Assembly (NCBI RefSeq): GCF_027270735.1
Contig: NZ_JAPWIJ010000002.1
Location: forward strand, 434,001-498,000
DNA: 64,000 bases
Reading direction: 5' to 3'
DNA from: Rhodococcus ruber
GTDB taxonomy: Bacteria; Actinomycetota; Actinomycetes; Mycobacteriales; Mycobacteriaceae
Part shown: one piece after another, positions 44,742-53,543 of the stretch
Position numbering within the stretch: position 1 is the stretch's first letter
Layout of the letters: each line of letters starts with the position of its first letter
The notes under the pieces: model-generated
The model's database searches: none
What the model saw: the letters and a program-made list of their open reading frames with translations, nothing else
Told to the model about the DNA's origin: nothing
Made by a program: the position numbers and the translations under genes

Positions 44742-45962
44742 TCATCGGCGGCAATCGTTCTGCGCCGGTGCGCCGGCGAATCGATCACCTATCCACTGAT
44801 TGACGGCATCGCCGTTCACGTCCCCGTGCCCCCGCCCGGCCTGACGATCGATGCTGATGACGTCTCCGAACGCGCAGGCCTGCTCGAGTGCCGCGTCGGT
44901 CCACGCCGCGTCGATGAAGGTGTCGGCGTCGCCGTAGGCCACCAGCATCGGTGCCGACGCCGGCCCCTTGGGCACGGCCATCGCCGTCAACTCCTCGCGC
45001 AGTGCCGCCGCGGCCTCGTCGGACTTGGGTGCAAAGTCTTTGTCGCCGAGCCGTTTCACGGCATCGTCGCGGGCACCGGCTTTGTCCGGAGTACACCCGG
45101 TGAGCGCAGCCCAGTCCTGCGCAGCGTTGCCGCTGCGGTAGTCGTCGAGATTCACGGCAGGATCACGTCGCGACAACGACTCGAGTATCCATTGCAGCAG
45201 CGGACCCTGATCCACGGTCAGTGTCGCCGCGATGGCCTTGTCCACCAATCCGACCATGTTCGCCCCGGGTGCAAGCGCCACGGCTCCCACCAGATCCAGC
45301 TCGGGCGCATAGGAATCGGCGAGCTCGTTCGCGGCCCACGCAGCGCCGCCACCCTGCGAGCCACCGAACGCAGCCCACCGGGTACCCACATCGGGAAAGA
45401 CCGTGCGGAGAGCACGCACGGCATCGATCACGTCGTAGCCGGCCGCGATGTTGTCGAGGTAGGCATGACTGCCGGGGTGTCCCAGGCCCTCGTAGTCGGT
45501 GATGGCCACGGCGAATCCCGCTGTGGTGTAACCCTGTACGAGCGCCGAGGCACCGAGGAGCGAACTGGACTCCGACGGCGCACACTCCTGCTCGATGCCC
45601 GTCGTGCCGTGGGCGTAGGAGATGATCGGCCAACCACCCTCTGGGGCATCACCGGACGGGGTGAACACCGTGCCCGATACTTCTCGCTCCCCCACTCCCG
45701 GCTGTACCGAGCGATACACCACCCGCGCAGCGTCGACTCCCGAAAGCCGCACCTGGATCGGCAGATTCGGCATTGTCTCGGCACTGACTATCGACCCGCT
45801 GCCTGTCCCTGGGTCCGCGATCACCAGCGGCTCGGGATCCGAACCTCGTACCGCCGCCGCGACGCCGCGCTGCACGTCCGCACCGACCGGCACGACGGCG
45901 GTGCATCCTGCCAGGACGGGGAGCAGCAGCAGTGCTGTCAGCGCTCGATGTGTACGACGCAT
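44742..45962 (-). CDS. Secretory-lipase-family lipoprotein 1
   Basis: 406 residues. Lipoprotein signal with lipobox 'LAGC' (Cys20). Alpha/beta-hydrolase of the secretory lipase (LIP) family: oxyanion-region 'YAHGTTGI' (about 116-123), nucleophile elbow 'GGSQGG' (Ser202), and late 'YGDADTFID' and 'GRGHGDVNG' segments supplying Asp and His. Family members hydrolyse triacylglycerols and other esters; several actinobacterial relatives have unknown substrates. Anchored outside the membrane, it would meet the exported polymer or envelope lipids. One of three paralogues in this operon (47255, 49191). Four bp separate it from the acyltransferase gene upstream. Confidence 0.88.
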   Translation of the reverse strand: MRRTHRALTALLLLPVLAGCTAVVPVGADVQRGVAAAVRGSDPEPLVIADPGTGSGSIVSAETMPNLPIQVRLSGVDAARVVYRSVQPGVGEREVSGTVFTPSGDAPEGGWPIISYAHGTTGIEQECAPSESSSLLGASALVQGYTTAGFAVAITDYEGLGHPGSHAYLDNIAAGYDVIDAVRALRTVFPDVGTRWAAFGGSQGGGAAWAANELADSYAPELDLVGAVALAPGANMVGLVDKAIAATLTVDQGPLLQWILESLSRRDPAVNLDDYRSGNAAQDWAALTGCTPDKAGARDDAVKRLGDKDFAPKSDEAAAALREELTAMAVPKGPASAPMLVAYGDADTFIDAAWTDAALEQACAFGDVISIDRQAGRGHGDVNGDAVNQWIGDRFAGAPAQNDCRR

Positions 45963-45966
45963 GACA

Positions 45967-47238
45967 CTATTTGCTGGCCTTGAATCTACGGGCGTAGGTC
46001 AATGCTGGCTTTTCGATGAATCGGTAGGTCAACGTTCCGAATGCGATGCTGACCGCGCTGACCAGAACGAAGTTTCGGAGCATACCCAGCGGGCTGTCGC
46101 CTGCCATCCAGCCGAAGCGCCCCACCATGATCAGGATGGGAAAGTGCCACAGGTACACGCTGAGCGAGATCATTCCCACGTAGCTCAGCGGTGCCCAGTC
46201 GGCGCGCTCGGCGAGCGAGGACTTCTCGCCTCGGGCCAGTGGAACGATGATGAACAGGATGAGCAGGGCCGAGCCGAAGGCGACGGTGGAGCTCTGCCAG
46301 CGGGAGTTGTCGTCGATCAGCTTCAAGGAGATCGCTGCCGTCGGGAGCATCGCGATTCCCGTCCACCACCGCATCTTGGTTGCGATGGCACCCTTCATGA
46401 TTCCGTTGTCGATAGCGACGAACACCACTGCGGCAAGCATCCCGTACGTGAAGTTGTCTGCCAACGACCAGAAGCTGCGGCTCAGCACCGCAATCTCGTT
46501 GGGTCCCCAATCCAGCAGTTTCGGATCGGTGATGCCCGACGGCCCCACGAGCGAGGCGGTGTACAGCTTTCCGGTCACGCCGATGACGAACATGATCACC
46601 ACCGGAATCATCGCCAGCACCGGGGCCGAGATGGACGTTCGCTTACGCAGATAGAACGCGATGCCCGTCAGCAGCGGGAGCGCAAGATAGAACGCGAACT
46701 CCAACGACAGCGACCACGACGGGTTGATCCCGGTTTGGAGCATGCTCGGAATGTAGGAGTGCACCAGGGTCAGATTGGCCAACAGCGTCAGCGGATCGGC
46801 GAGGACTCCCAGTCCGTTGTCGGTGAAATGCCGCTCGGCGACGGCCGCGTTCTCCACGAATACCGCACGCATGACGAAGTTCGCGAACAGGAAGATGAAC
46901 AGGTACGCCGGAAACACCCGCAGCAGGCGGTGCATTGCGTAGCTGAAGTTGTTCGGCATCGGTTTGCCCGCAAACAACTTTCGCACCATCGGCAGGAAGA
47001 TGAGGAACCCCGACAGGGCGAAGAAGAAGATCAGCCCCTGGCCGAGCAGTCCGAGCTTGTACGTGAGCACGGTCTGCGGCGAGTAGTGACCACCGACGTG
47101 CACGGCGAGCACACACAGGCACGCGAAGCCACGTGGCCCGTCGAGGCCGAGGATACGAGCGGGTCGCTTGGACTCGCTGCTCACCGGAGACGCGGGCGCA
47201 GTTGCTGCGGCCGCGGTGCTGTCTGGAGTTGCTGTCAT
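45967..47238 (-). CDS. Acyltransferase-3 family membrane protein
   Basis: 423 residues from the ATG at 47238. An Ala-rich cytoplasmic tail (about 1-30) is followed by about ten membrane helices. Signatures: 'LGLDGPRGFACLCVLAVHV' (about 33-51), 'FFFALSGFLIFLPMVRKL' and 'NPSWSLSLEFAFYLALPLL'. Transfers acyl groups to a surface glycan or lipid. Being placed between lipase lipoproteins 1 and 2 it could supply the acylation that those enzymes reshape or remove. Gaps of 16 and 4 bp to its neighbours show one operon. Confidence 0.9.
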   Translation of the reverse strand: MTATPDSTAAAATAPASPVSSESKRPARILGLDGPRGFACLCVLAVHVGGHYSPQTVLTYKLGLLGQGLIFFFALSGFLIFLPMVRKLFAGKPMPNNFSYAMHRLLRVFPAYLFIFLFANFVMRAVFVENAAVAERHFTDNGLGVLADPLTLLANLTLVHSYIPSMLQTGINPSWSLSLEFAFYLALPLLTGIAFYLRKRTSISAPVLAMIPVVIMFVIGVTGKLYTASLVGPSGITDPKLLDWGPNEIAVLSRSFWSLADNFTYGMLAAVVFVAIDNGIMKGAIATKMRWWTGIAMLPTAAISLKLIDDNSRWQSSTVAFGSALLILFIIVPLARGEKSSLAERADWAPLSYVGMISLSVYLWHFPILIMVGRFGWMAGDSPLGMLRNFVLVSAVSIAFGTLTYRFIEKPALTYARRFKASK

Positions 47239-47254
47239 GGCTGCCTTCTGAAGG

Positions 47255-48502
47255 TCACGGAGCCGGAGCCGATTCTGGAGCTGAGGCTGGGCAGAAGCTG
47301 ATGGCCTCGGTACCGGCGAACCGGTCCGCGAGCCATCCGAACGCAGCAGCACCGTCGATGTCTGCGTGACCGGAATTCGGCTGGAGCACATACTGAATAC
47401 TGTCGCCGTTGCCGCAGCCGGCGGCGATCGCCGCGTCCGTCCACGGCTGGGAGATCAACGTGTCCTTGCCGCCGTAGATCACCAACATCGGAGCCGACGC
47501 AGGCGACTTGGGCAGGCTCATCTCTCTCAGGTAGCCCTCGAGTGTCGCGGTGGCCTCGGGAGTTGCCGGGCGGAGATCGTCGTCGCTGATCTGTGCCGCC
47601 AACGACGTGCGGTCGGCCGCGAGGACACCGCCACACGCCGACAACTCGTCCCACCGCTCGGCCACGATGCCCCTGCGGTAGTCGTCGAGATTCAGCTCGG
47701 GATGAGCCTGGGCCAAGCCCACCAGAACCCACTGCAGCAGCGGCTTCTGATCCTCGGTGAGCGTGCCGCTCGCCGCCGCCGCGGCCAAACCGGTGATGTC
47801 TGCTGCGGGAACCAGGCTGACCGATCCGACCATGTCGAGGCCAGCGCCGTAAGTCTTGGCCAATTCGTTTGCTGCCCAGGAGGCTTGACCACCCTGAGAA
47901 CCACCGAACGACGCCCATCGGGTCGAGGCGTTCGGTACCAACTTGCGGGCGGCACGTACCGAATCGATCAGGTTGTTCCCGACGGTACGTGCATCGAGGT
48001 AGGGGTGATAGGTGCCGTCCAGGCCGAGCCCCTGGTAGTCCGAGACCGCAACCACGTGTCCGGAGCGCACCAGCGCCGCAACGATCTGAGAACTGCCGAG
48101 CAGCTCAGGGTCGGTCGATGGGCCGCAATCCTCGAGCACACCGGTGGTGCCGTGGCCGTATGCGATGATCGGCCAACCACCCTCCGGTGCTGTGCCTTCC
48201 GGGGCGAAGACGGTGCCCGATACCCGTTGCTCGGATCCGTCCACCCCGGACGTCGAGGTGTACACCACCCGCGCTGCGATGGAGGAGATCCCGCTCAGCC
48301 GGCGATCGATGGTGAGCAACTCCTCCGCGCTTTCCAGAGAGCCCGGGCCGTCGTTGCCGTAATCGGCTTGCAGCGTGGCCCCGACCGCGACGGATTGCGG
48401 ATCCACCACCGCGTCGTCCGAACCGCACCCTGCCGTTACCAGCACCATCGCCAACGCACCGGCCGTTGCCGCTCTGCGCAACACCGTTCGCGTGTAGTTC
48501 AT
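47255..48502 (-). CDS. Secretory-lipase-family lipoprotein 2
   Basis: 415 residues. Lipobox 'VTAGC' (Cys26). Same fold and order as the other two: 'YGHGTTGVLEDCGPS' (about 115-129), 'GGSQGG' with Ser202, 'YGGKDTLIS' for the Asp region, and 'NSGHADIDG' for the His. Closely related to the lipase at 44742. Its ATG overlaps the stop of the Wzz gene (ATGA, 48499-48502), so it is translationally coupled to a chain-length regulator. That coupling points to action on the same polymer rather than to general lipid breakdown. Confidence 0.88.
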   Translation of the reverse strand: MNYTRTVLRRAATAGALAMVLVTAGCGSDDAVVDPQSVAVGATLQADYGNDGPGSLESAEELLTIDRRLSGISSIAARVVYTSTSGVDGSEQRVSGTVFAPEGTAPEGGWPIIAYGHGTTGVLEDCGPSTDPELLGSSQIVAALVRSGHVVAVSDYQGLGLDGTYHPYLDARTVGNNLIDSVRAARKLVPNASTRWASFGGSQGGQASWAANELAKTYGAGLDMVGSVSLVPAADITGLAAAAASGTLTEDQKPLLQWVLVGLAQAHPELNLDDYRRGIVAERWDELSACGGVLAADRTSLAAQISDDDLRPATPEATATLEGYLREMSLPKSPASAPMLVIYGGKDTLISQPWTDAAIAAGCGNGDSIQYVLQPNSGHADIDGAAAFGWLADRFAGTEAISFCPASAPESAPAP

Positions 48503-49194
48503 CGCTTCTCCCCCATGCCTTGCTTCTCCCCTAGGACTTGCCCCAGCAATTGTTCGACCTGATCGCGATGGTCGATCGAATCCCGCGAGATCCCCCTCGC
48601 GAGCACAAGCACACTGCCGATAACGATCCCCATGACCCCGCCCAGCATGGCGTTGCTCGTGCGCTTTGGGCTGGTTGCCGAGCCAGGGGTTGTGGCCGCA
48701 TCGACGACAGTCAGCTGAGATACCGGCCCGTCTGCCCCCAGGTCGATCTCCCCGGCCAGCTTGACCAGCTGCACGGCAACAGAATTGGCGATGTCACGGG
48801 CACGCTCGGCATCGGCGTTCACCACCGAGATCTCGATCAGAGCAGAGCCGGGACTCGGCAACACCGTGATGTCCTTCTTCAGCTCGGCAGGTTCGATCGG
48901 CAGATCCTCGGACGCGATGACCCGTCGCAGTACCTGCTCGCCGGTGGCAAGCTGAACGTACGACTCGACGCGAACCAGAGATCCGCGGTTGCCGTCGAGC
49001 GAATTCTTGGGCGACGGTGGACCGGGCGCAGTGACGAACACTCGAGAGGCCGCGGTGTACGACGGCTCCACGAACGATGTCGCCAGCCACGCGACGCCCG
49101 CCGACAGTACGGCCGCGGCAACGATCGAAGCCCAGCCGGACAACAGAATACGGCCGTAGTCCTTGAGCGTCGGCACACCCGTGGGCGCGATCAT
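48499..49194 (-). CDS. Wzz-type chain-length determinant, no kinase domain
   Basis: 231 residues. Transmembrane helices at about 19-41 and 183-202 flank the co-polymerase domain with 'EPSYTAASRVFVTAPG' and 'DAERARDIANSVAVQL'. A short charged cytoplasmic tail (about 203-231) replaces the kinase. Coupled by ATGA overlaps to lipase genes on both sides. With the degenerate kinase at 50441 it would give the locus two Wzz-like proteins. Confidence 0.85.
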   Translation of the reverse strand: MIAPTGVPTLKDYGRILLSGWASIVAAAVLSAGVAWLATSFVEPSYTAASRVFVTAPGPPSPKNSLDGNRGSLVRVESYVQLATGEQVLRRVIASEDLPIEPAELKKDITVLPSPGSALIEISVVNADAERARDIANSVAVQLVKLAGEIDLGADGPVSQLTVVDAATTPGSATSPKRTSNAMLGGVMGIVIGSVLVLARGISRDSIDHRDQVEQLLGQVLGEKQGMGEKR

Positions 49195-50435
49195 CGCTTC
49201 TGCTCACACGTGTTGACGGGTCGTTGGCCGGCGAACATGCCCTTGACCCACGGTAACGACCGGCTGCTGTCCAGGTTGCCGTGGCCTTCACCCTGATGCA
49301 GCTCGTATTCGACGACGTCGCCGGAGTCACACGCGCGCTGCAACGCCTTCTCGGTCCACGGCTGAAGTATCAAATCGTCTTCGCTGCCGTACATGACCAG
49401 CAACGGTGTTGTCGAACGTTGTTGCGGCAGAGCCATGTCCGAGAGGTAGCCGCGCAGCCTGTCCGTGGCCTCCTGGCTCACCGGCTTCAGATCGGCAGGC
49501 CCCAGCCGTGTCTGCAACTCGGGTACGTCCAACGACCCCGGCGGAACACATTGAAGCAGGTCGTCCCACCGTTCCCGGGCGAAGCCGGACCGGTAGTCGT
49601 CCAGGTTCATCTCGGGATGCGAGATCGCCAGCGAAGACAGCGCATACATCAACAAGGGGTACTGCGCCCGAGTGAGCGTCTCGTTGGCTGCCGCGTCGGC
49701 CAAACCCGCCATGTCGGAGACCGGCACCATCGCGGCCGTACCGACCAACTCCAGTCCGCCGCCGTATTCGGCGTTGCGGTCGCTCGCCGCCCACGCAGCC
49801 ATCCCGCCGAGCGAGACCCCGTATGCCGACCACCGGGAGCTCAGGGTGGGCATGAAGTTCCTGGCCGCTCGCACGGCGTCGATCATGTTGTAGCCGAACG
49901 TCTTCGAGTCGAGATAGGGATGATAGGACCCCTCGAGTCCGAGGCCCTGATAGTCGCTCATTGCTACCGCGAAACCGTTCAGAGCGAGAGCGGCCACGAT
50001 AGGAGCGTTACCGAGCAGGTTCGCGTACAGCGACGGTCCGCAGGCGTTCAGCACCCCCGTGGTTCCGTGCCCGAACGACACGATCGGCCAGCCACCCTGG
50101 GGCGCGATGCCGGCGGGAACGATGACGGTTCCCGAGACCTCCGTCGGTTGGCCTGTAACACCGGAGGTCGACCGATACACCACCCGGGTAGCGGAGGCAC
50201 CGAGCTCGGTGATGTCGACGGCGATGTCGTCTATCGGTTCGGCCGAAATCAGCGAACCAGGAGCCGTACCACCGAAATTCGACGGAGGCGGCGGCTCCGA
50301 CGCCGTCGCGGACGCCGTCACCGGAGCCGTCGGCGCGTCGGGAGAGATGACCACGGGTGCCTCCTGCGAACAGGAGACCAACACCGCCGCGACGGTCAGC
50401 ACCACGCCGACCTTGGCCGCGAACCTACCTGCCAT
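49191..50435 (-). CDS. Secretory-lipase-family lipoprotein 3
   Basis: 414 residues. Lipobox 'LVSC' (Cys22) followed by a Pro/Ala/Ser-rich linker (about 25-55). 'FGHGTTGVLNACGPS' (about 121-135), nucleophile elbow 'YGVSLGG' (Ser208; the other two have GGSQGG), Asp region 'YGSEDDLI' and His region 'GEGHGNLDS'. The most divergent of the three. It begins 5 bp after the kinase-like gene and overlaps the next Wzz gene. Substrate unknown. Confidence 0.87.
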   Translation of the reverse strand: MAGRFAAKVGVVLTVAAVLVSCSQEAPVVISPDAPTAPVTASATASEPPPPSNFGGTAPGSLISAEPIDDIAVDITELGASATRVVYRSTSGVTGQPTEVSGTVIVPAGIAPQGGWPIVSFGHGTTGVLNACGPSLYANLLGNAPIVAALALNGFAVAMSDYQGLGLEGSYHPYLDSKTFGYNMIDAVRAARNFMPTLSSRWSAYGVSLGGMAAWAASDRNAEYGGGLELVGTAAMVPVSDMAGLADAAANETLTRAQYPLLMYALSSLAISHPEMNLDDYRSGFARERWDDLLQCVPPGSLDVPELQTRLGPADLKPVSQEATDRLRGYLSDMALPQQRSTTPLLVMYGSEDDLILQPWTEKALQRACDSGDVVEYELHQGEGHGNLDSSRSLPWVKGMFAGQRPVNTCEQKR

Positions 50436-50440
50436 CGAAG

Positions 50441-51901
50441 CTATCCTCTGCTCGCCGAGGAGCTCGCAGTGTCGCTCGTCGCCGGCGTGGGCCGGGGGAA
50501 TGCGGGTTCGGTAGGTGTCGACGGAGCTGCCGTGGAAGGTTCTGCGGCAGAGGAATGTACCGGGGACTGGTCGGACGACGAGGAGTTGCCACCGAGTAGA
50601 CGCCGGGCCGACGGCTCGAAGGTGGTCACGACGCCCAGCACGGTGCCACTCACACCGTCGAGCACCTTGATCGCACGTCGCAACTTCTCACGTGTCGTTC
50701 TACCGGTGCGCGCGAGAACCAGAGTGCCGTCGGCCAACGCGGTGAGAATCGCACCGTCGGTGGCCTCGAGCAGAGGCGGGGTGTCGACGATGACATAGCG
50801 GTAATCGCCGCGTAGCTCCACGAGCACCTCGTGGGCGCGGTCCGATCCCAGCAACTCGCTCGGATTGGGCGGCACCGGACCCGAGGGCAGTACCGACACA
50901 CCGTCGAACACATCGTGCGCAATCGCGTCTTCGATGCGGTGCTCACCGGAGAGCACCGTCGACAGCCCGCTGTGCTGCTCGATGCCCAAGCGAGTTCCCA
51001 GGGCTGCGCTGCGAAGATCGCCGCCGACGAGCAGCACGCGGTGCCCCGCTTCGGCGAGAATTGCCGCGAGATCGATGGCGGTGCTGGTGCGACCTTCGGC
51101 GGCGGACGGGCTGGTGATGGTGATGACGCGCGGCGGCGCGCCGCCGCCGAGGAAGCGAATGTTGGTGCGCAGCGCGCGTAGTGGCTCGCCCATCTTGATC
51201 ATCGACGACACTGCCGCTTTGGGTCGCGTCGCATCGACCGGGAGTCCGCCGAGTACAGCGCGACCCGAGATCTCCTCTGCACGCAACCGATCCCGAACAG
51301 ACCGGTCCAGCAGACCGCGGAGCAACGCGAGTGCAAGACCGACGACGAGGCCGATTGCGGCGCCGAGTCCGAGGACGGTGGTCAGCCCCATGCCGATCGG
51401 TGCGGCCGGAACATCGCCCTGATCGACGATGGTGGCACCGGCGGCCGGGCTACCACCGCGCTGAGAGGTTTCGAGTTCCTGCACCAACTGGGTCAACTGG
51501 CCGGCGACCGCGTTGGTCAGCACCTGAGCGACCGCGGGATCGGCGTCGGTGGCACAGAGATCGAGCAACACCGTCTTGTCGATGGGGGTGGCAGTGACGC
51601 GTGTACGCAGTTCGTCCGGCGACATGTCCAGCTGCAACTGGTTTATCGCGCGCTGGGCAACCTGTGTGCTGGTAGCCAATCCGGCATAGGAGGTGACACG
51701 TTCCTGCGAGAACAGGTTGTTCTGATAGGCCTCGCCCACCGAGCTGCCGCCCTCGGTGGTGACGAACAGGCGGGCGCACGCCTGATACTGCGGCGTCGTG
51801 AAGAACGTGTATGCCCAGCCTCCGACGATGCCGACGACCATCGTGAGCGCGACGATCCACCAACCCGCGCGAAGAATCCGCCCGTACTCTCGAATCTCCA
51901 C
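50441..51901 (-). CDS. Wzz-BY-kinase-like protein with degenerate kinase site
   Basis: 486 residues from the GTG at 51901. Wzz half with helices at about 14-36 and 173-195, as in the protein at 18620. In the kinase half the Walker A reads 'SAAEGRTSTA': Arg271 replaces the invariant Lys. Walker A' reads 'LLVGGDLRS' with Gly for the usual acidic residue, while Walker B 'VIVDTPPLL' is kept. The C-terminal tail is Ser/Pro/Ala-rich and contains no tyrosine at all, so the usual autophosphorylation cluster is absent. I infer a pseudokinase that may regulate length structurally. First gene of the operon running to 43880; divergent from the polymerase gene. Confidence 0.88.
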   Translation of the reverse strand: MEIREYGRILRAGWWIVALTMVVGIVGGWAYTFFTTPQYQACARLFVTTEGGSSVGEAYQNNLFSQERVTSYAGLATSTQVAQRAINQLQLDMSPDELRTRVTATPIDKTVLLDLCATDADPAVAQVLTNAVAGQLTQLVQELETSQRGGSPAAGATIVDQGDVPAAPIGMGLTTVLGLGAAIGLVVGLALALLRGLLDRSVRDRLRAEEISGRAVLGGLPVDATRPKAAVSSMIKMGEPLRALRTNIRFLGGGAPPRVITITSPSAAEGRTSTAIDLAAILAEAGHRVLLVGGDLRSAALGTRLGIEQHSGLSTVLSGEHRIEDAIAHDVFDGVSVLPSGPVPPNPSELLGSDRAHEVLVELRGDYRYVIVDTPPLLEATDGAILTALADGTLVLARTGRTTREKLRRAIKVLDGVSGTVLGVVTTFEPSARRLLGGNSSSSDQSPVHSSAAEPSTAAPSTPTEPAFPRPTPATSDTASSSASRG

Positions 51902-51972
51902 GAGTGCTCCTATCGAATGACGTCGGTCAAGGGGAAAGAATAAAGCGCAGCGAACGATTCGGCACGGCGTAC

Positions 51973-53433
51973 ATGTTGCGAGCGGGTGAAAGCGTGACAA
52001 CATCAGACCCTATGAGCATCACGCAACGAGTCGGTGCGGCAGCCATCGTGGTGGTCCCCGTGTTCGTTACATTCGCAATGATTCTCGGCGGAACTCCAGC
52101 AAAACTGGGTGCGTTCGCCCTCGTCGTGCTGACCGTGGGAGCGTACATCGGCCTACGTCATCCGCTGTATCTGACTCGCGCTCTTGCTTTTTCGCTCGGG
52201 GCATTGCCGTTCGGATATGTTCCCGGCGTTCACGCGCCGTTAATCTTCGCCTTGGGAATCGCGGTCATCATCGCCACTGTGGTCCACCGCACAGCCGTGA
52301 GCCGCATCACATGGCCGGAATTGCCGATGATCGCACTGCTCGTTCTCTCCGCATTGTCGTTGTTCGCGACGAGTGGCGCACTCGTCGACTACGTGGAATT
52401 CGCGCAATGGGTCGTATCCACCTTGGTCGTCGTCTGCTTGCTCCGAATGCAGCGTGACGAGCTCGCCCTTTTCGGCAGGATCTATGTCTACGCCGCATCG
52501 GCCGCAGCTGCTTTCGCACTGTTGATCTTCGTCGCAGATCCGGCCGGGAAACTTATTCGCTACCTGTCGATTTTCGGCTACGGCAGCGAAGAAGAAAGCA
52601 CTCGCTTCGTCTACAGCCCCACCGGAGCCACCACCGTTCGCCTGGCCGGGACGTACATCGACCCCAATGCGGCCGGCATCGGATTCGTCCTCGCACTGAT
52701 GCTGTGCGTGCTGCTGTTGCGCGGCTACCTGCGCACAATGCTTGCCGCACTGCTGTTCTTGTCGATCGTCATGACGCTCTCTCGCGCAGCACTGTTCTCG
52801 GTTGTGTTCGGCGTACTGCTGATGTTGGCGTTCCAGCAGCTGCGCGCTCGTGAGCGGCTCGCCATTGTCGGTGCATTCGCGGCCGCTTTCGTCGGGGCTC
52901 TCGCCGTACCGAGCGTGCGCAATCGCGTCTTCTCGTCGTTCGGCAGTGGGGACGCCGGCTCGAGTGCACGGGGCGATGCCCTGGTGGAGTTCCCCGGCCA
53001 CATGCAAGGCCACTGGATGTTCGGACTGGGCTGGGGCCGTGCAGAATTCAAAGACCCCACGGTCGCTTTCGAAGTGAACTACGTAGCCAACACCCCGTTG
53101 CTGACCATCTATCGCGGAGGGTTGGTGGCCGGCATCGCCTTCGTCGCGATACTCGTCGTCATCGCGGTGGTCGGATACAAACTCCTGCGGGCCCGGCAGT
53201 GGGAGTACGGGTTCTACGGCGGCGGAATGATCGGCTTCGCCGTCGTCGCGCTGCAACTCGACTTCCCCGTTGTCACGATCCCAGCGACCACGATGGCGTT
53301 TTCGGTGATGTACGCATTTCTCGTCTACGCATGGGAAAAGTCGTCGGAAACCGATCCACCAGCCGACAATGCCTACACTCTCGAAACGAAAAGCTTGGTT
53401 TCACCGAGAGAAGCTCGACCAGCAGTTTCATAA
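51973..53433 (+). CDS. O-antigen ligase/Wzy-like polymerase, second copy
   Basis: 486 residues from the ATG at 51973; ATG at 52015 or GTG at 51991 are equally possible, since no start has a strong ribosome-binding site. About eleven to twelve membrane helices. The Wzy_C pattern is visible: 'RLAGTYIDPNAAGIGF' (about 232-247), 'MTLSRAALFSVVFGVLLML', a loop with 'GHWMFGLGWGRAEF', then 'NTPLLTIYRGGLVAGIAFVA'. Polymerises undecaprenyl-linked repeats outside the membrane. Not closely similar to the polymerase at 21650, so it probably serves a different repeat. Divergent from the kinase-like gene; the gap contains the promoters of both. Confidence 0.85.
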   Translation: MLRAGESVTTSDPMSITQRVGAAAIVVVPVFVTFAMILGGTPAKLGAFALVVLTVGAYIGLRHPLYLTRALAFSLGALPFGYVPGVHAPLIFALGIAVIIATVVHRTAVSRITWPELPMIALLVLSALSLFATSGALVDYVEFAQWVVSTLVVVCLLRMQRDELALFGRIYVYAASAAAAFALLIFVADPAGKLIRYLSIFGYGSEEESTRFVYSPTGATTVRLAGTYIDPNAAGIGFVLALMLCVLLLRGYLRTMLAALLFLSIVMTLSRAALFSVVFGVLLMLAFQQLRARERLAIVGAFAAAFVGALAVPSVRNRVFSSFGSGDAGSSARGDALVEFPGHMQGHWMFGLGWGRAEFKDPTVAFEVNYVANTPLLTIYRGGLVAGIAFVAILVVIAVVGYKLLRARQWEYGFYGGGMIGFAVVALQLDFPVVTIPATTMAFSVMYAFLVYAWEKSSETDPPADNAYTLETKSLVSPREARPAVS

Positions 53434-53543
53434 CAAACGAGCTGGTTTTTGGGAATTGCACAAAACCCTGTTTGTAGTGCAATGATTCTCCGCACCGGCC
53501 CGTCGAACGTTGGCACAGGCCCCCTGGTGGAGAGAATTGAAAG

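Noticed and set aside
45622..47301. 559-codon plus-strand frame
   Set aside because: It is rich in Arg/His/Gln/Glu, has no known domain, and lies opposite an unmistakable acyltransferase-3 gene.
49281..50798. 505-codon plus-strand frame
   Set aside because: It covers the lipase-3 and kinase-like genes on the other strand, both of which have clear families, signal or start features and operon spacing.
53455..53483. ATTGCAC...GTGCAAT inverted repeat after the second polymerase gene
   Set aside because: The 15-base loop and lack of a following T-run make it a weak terminator; it is within the range expected by chance.
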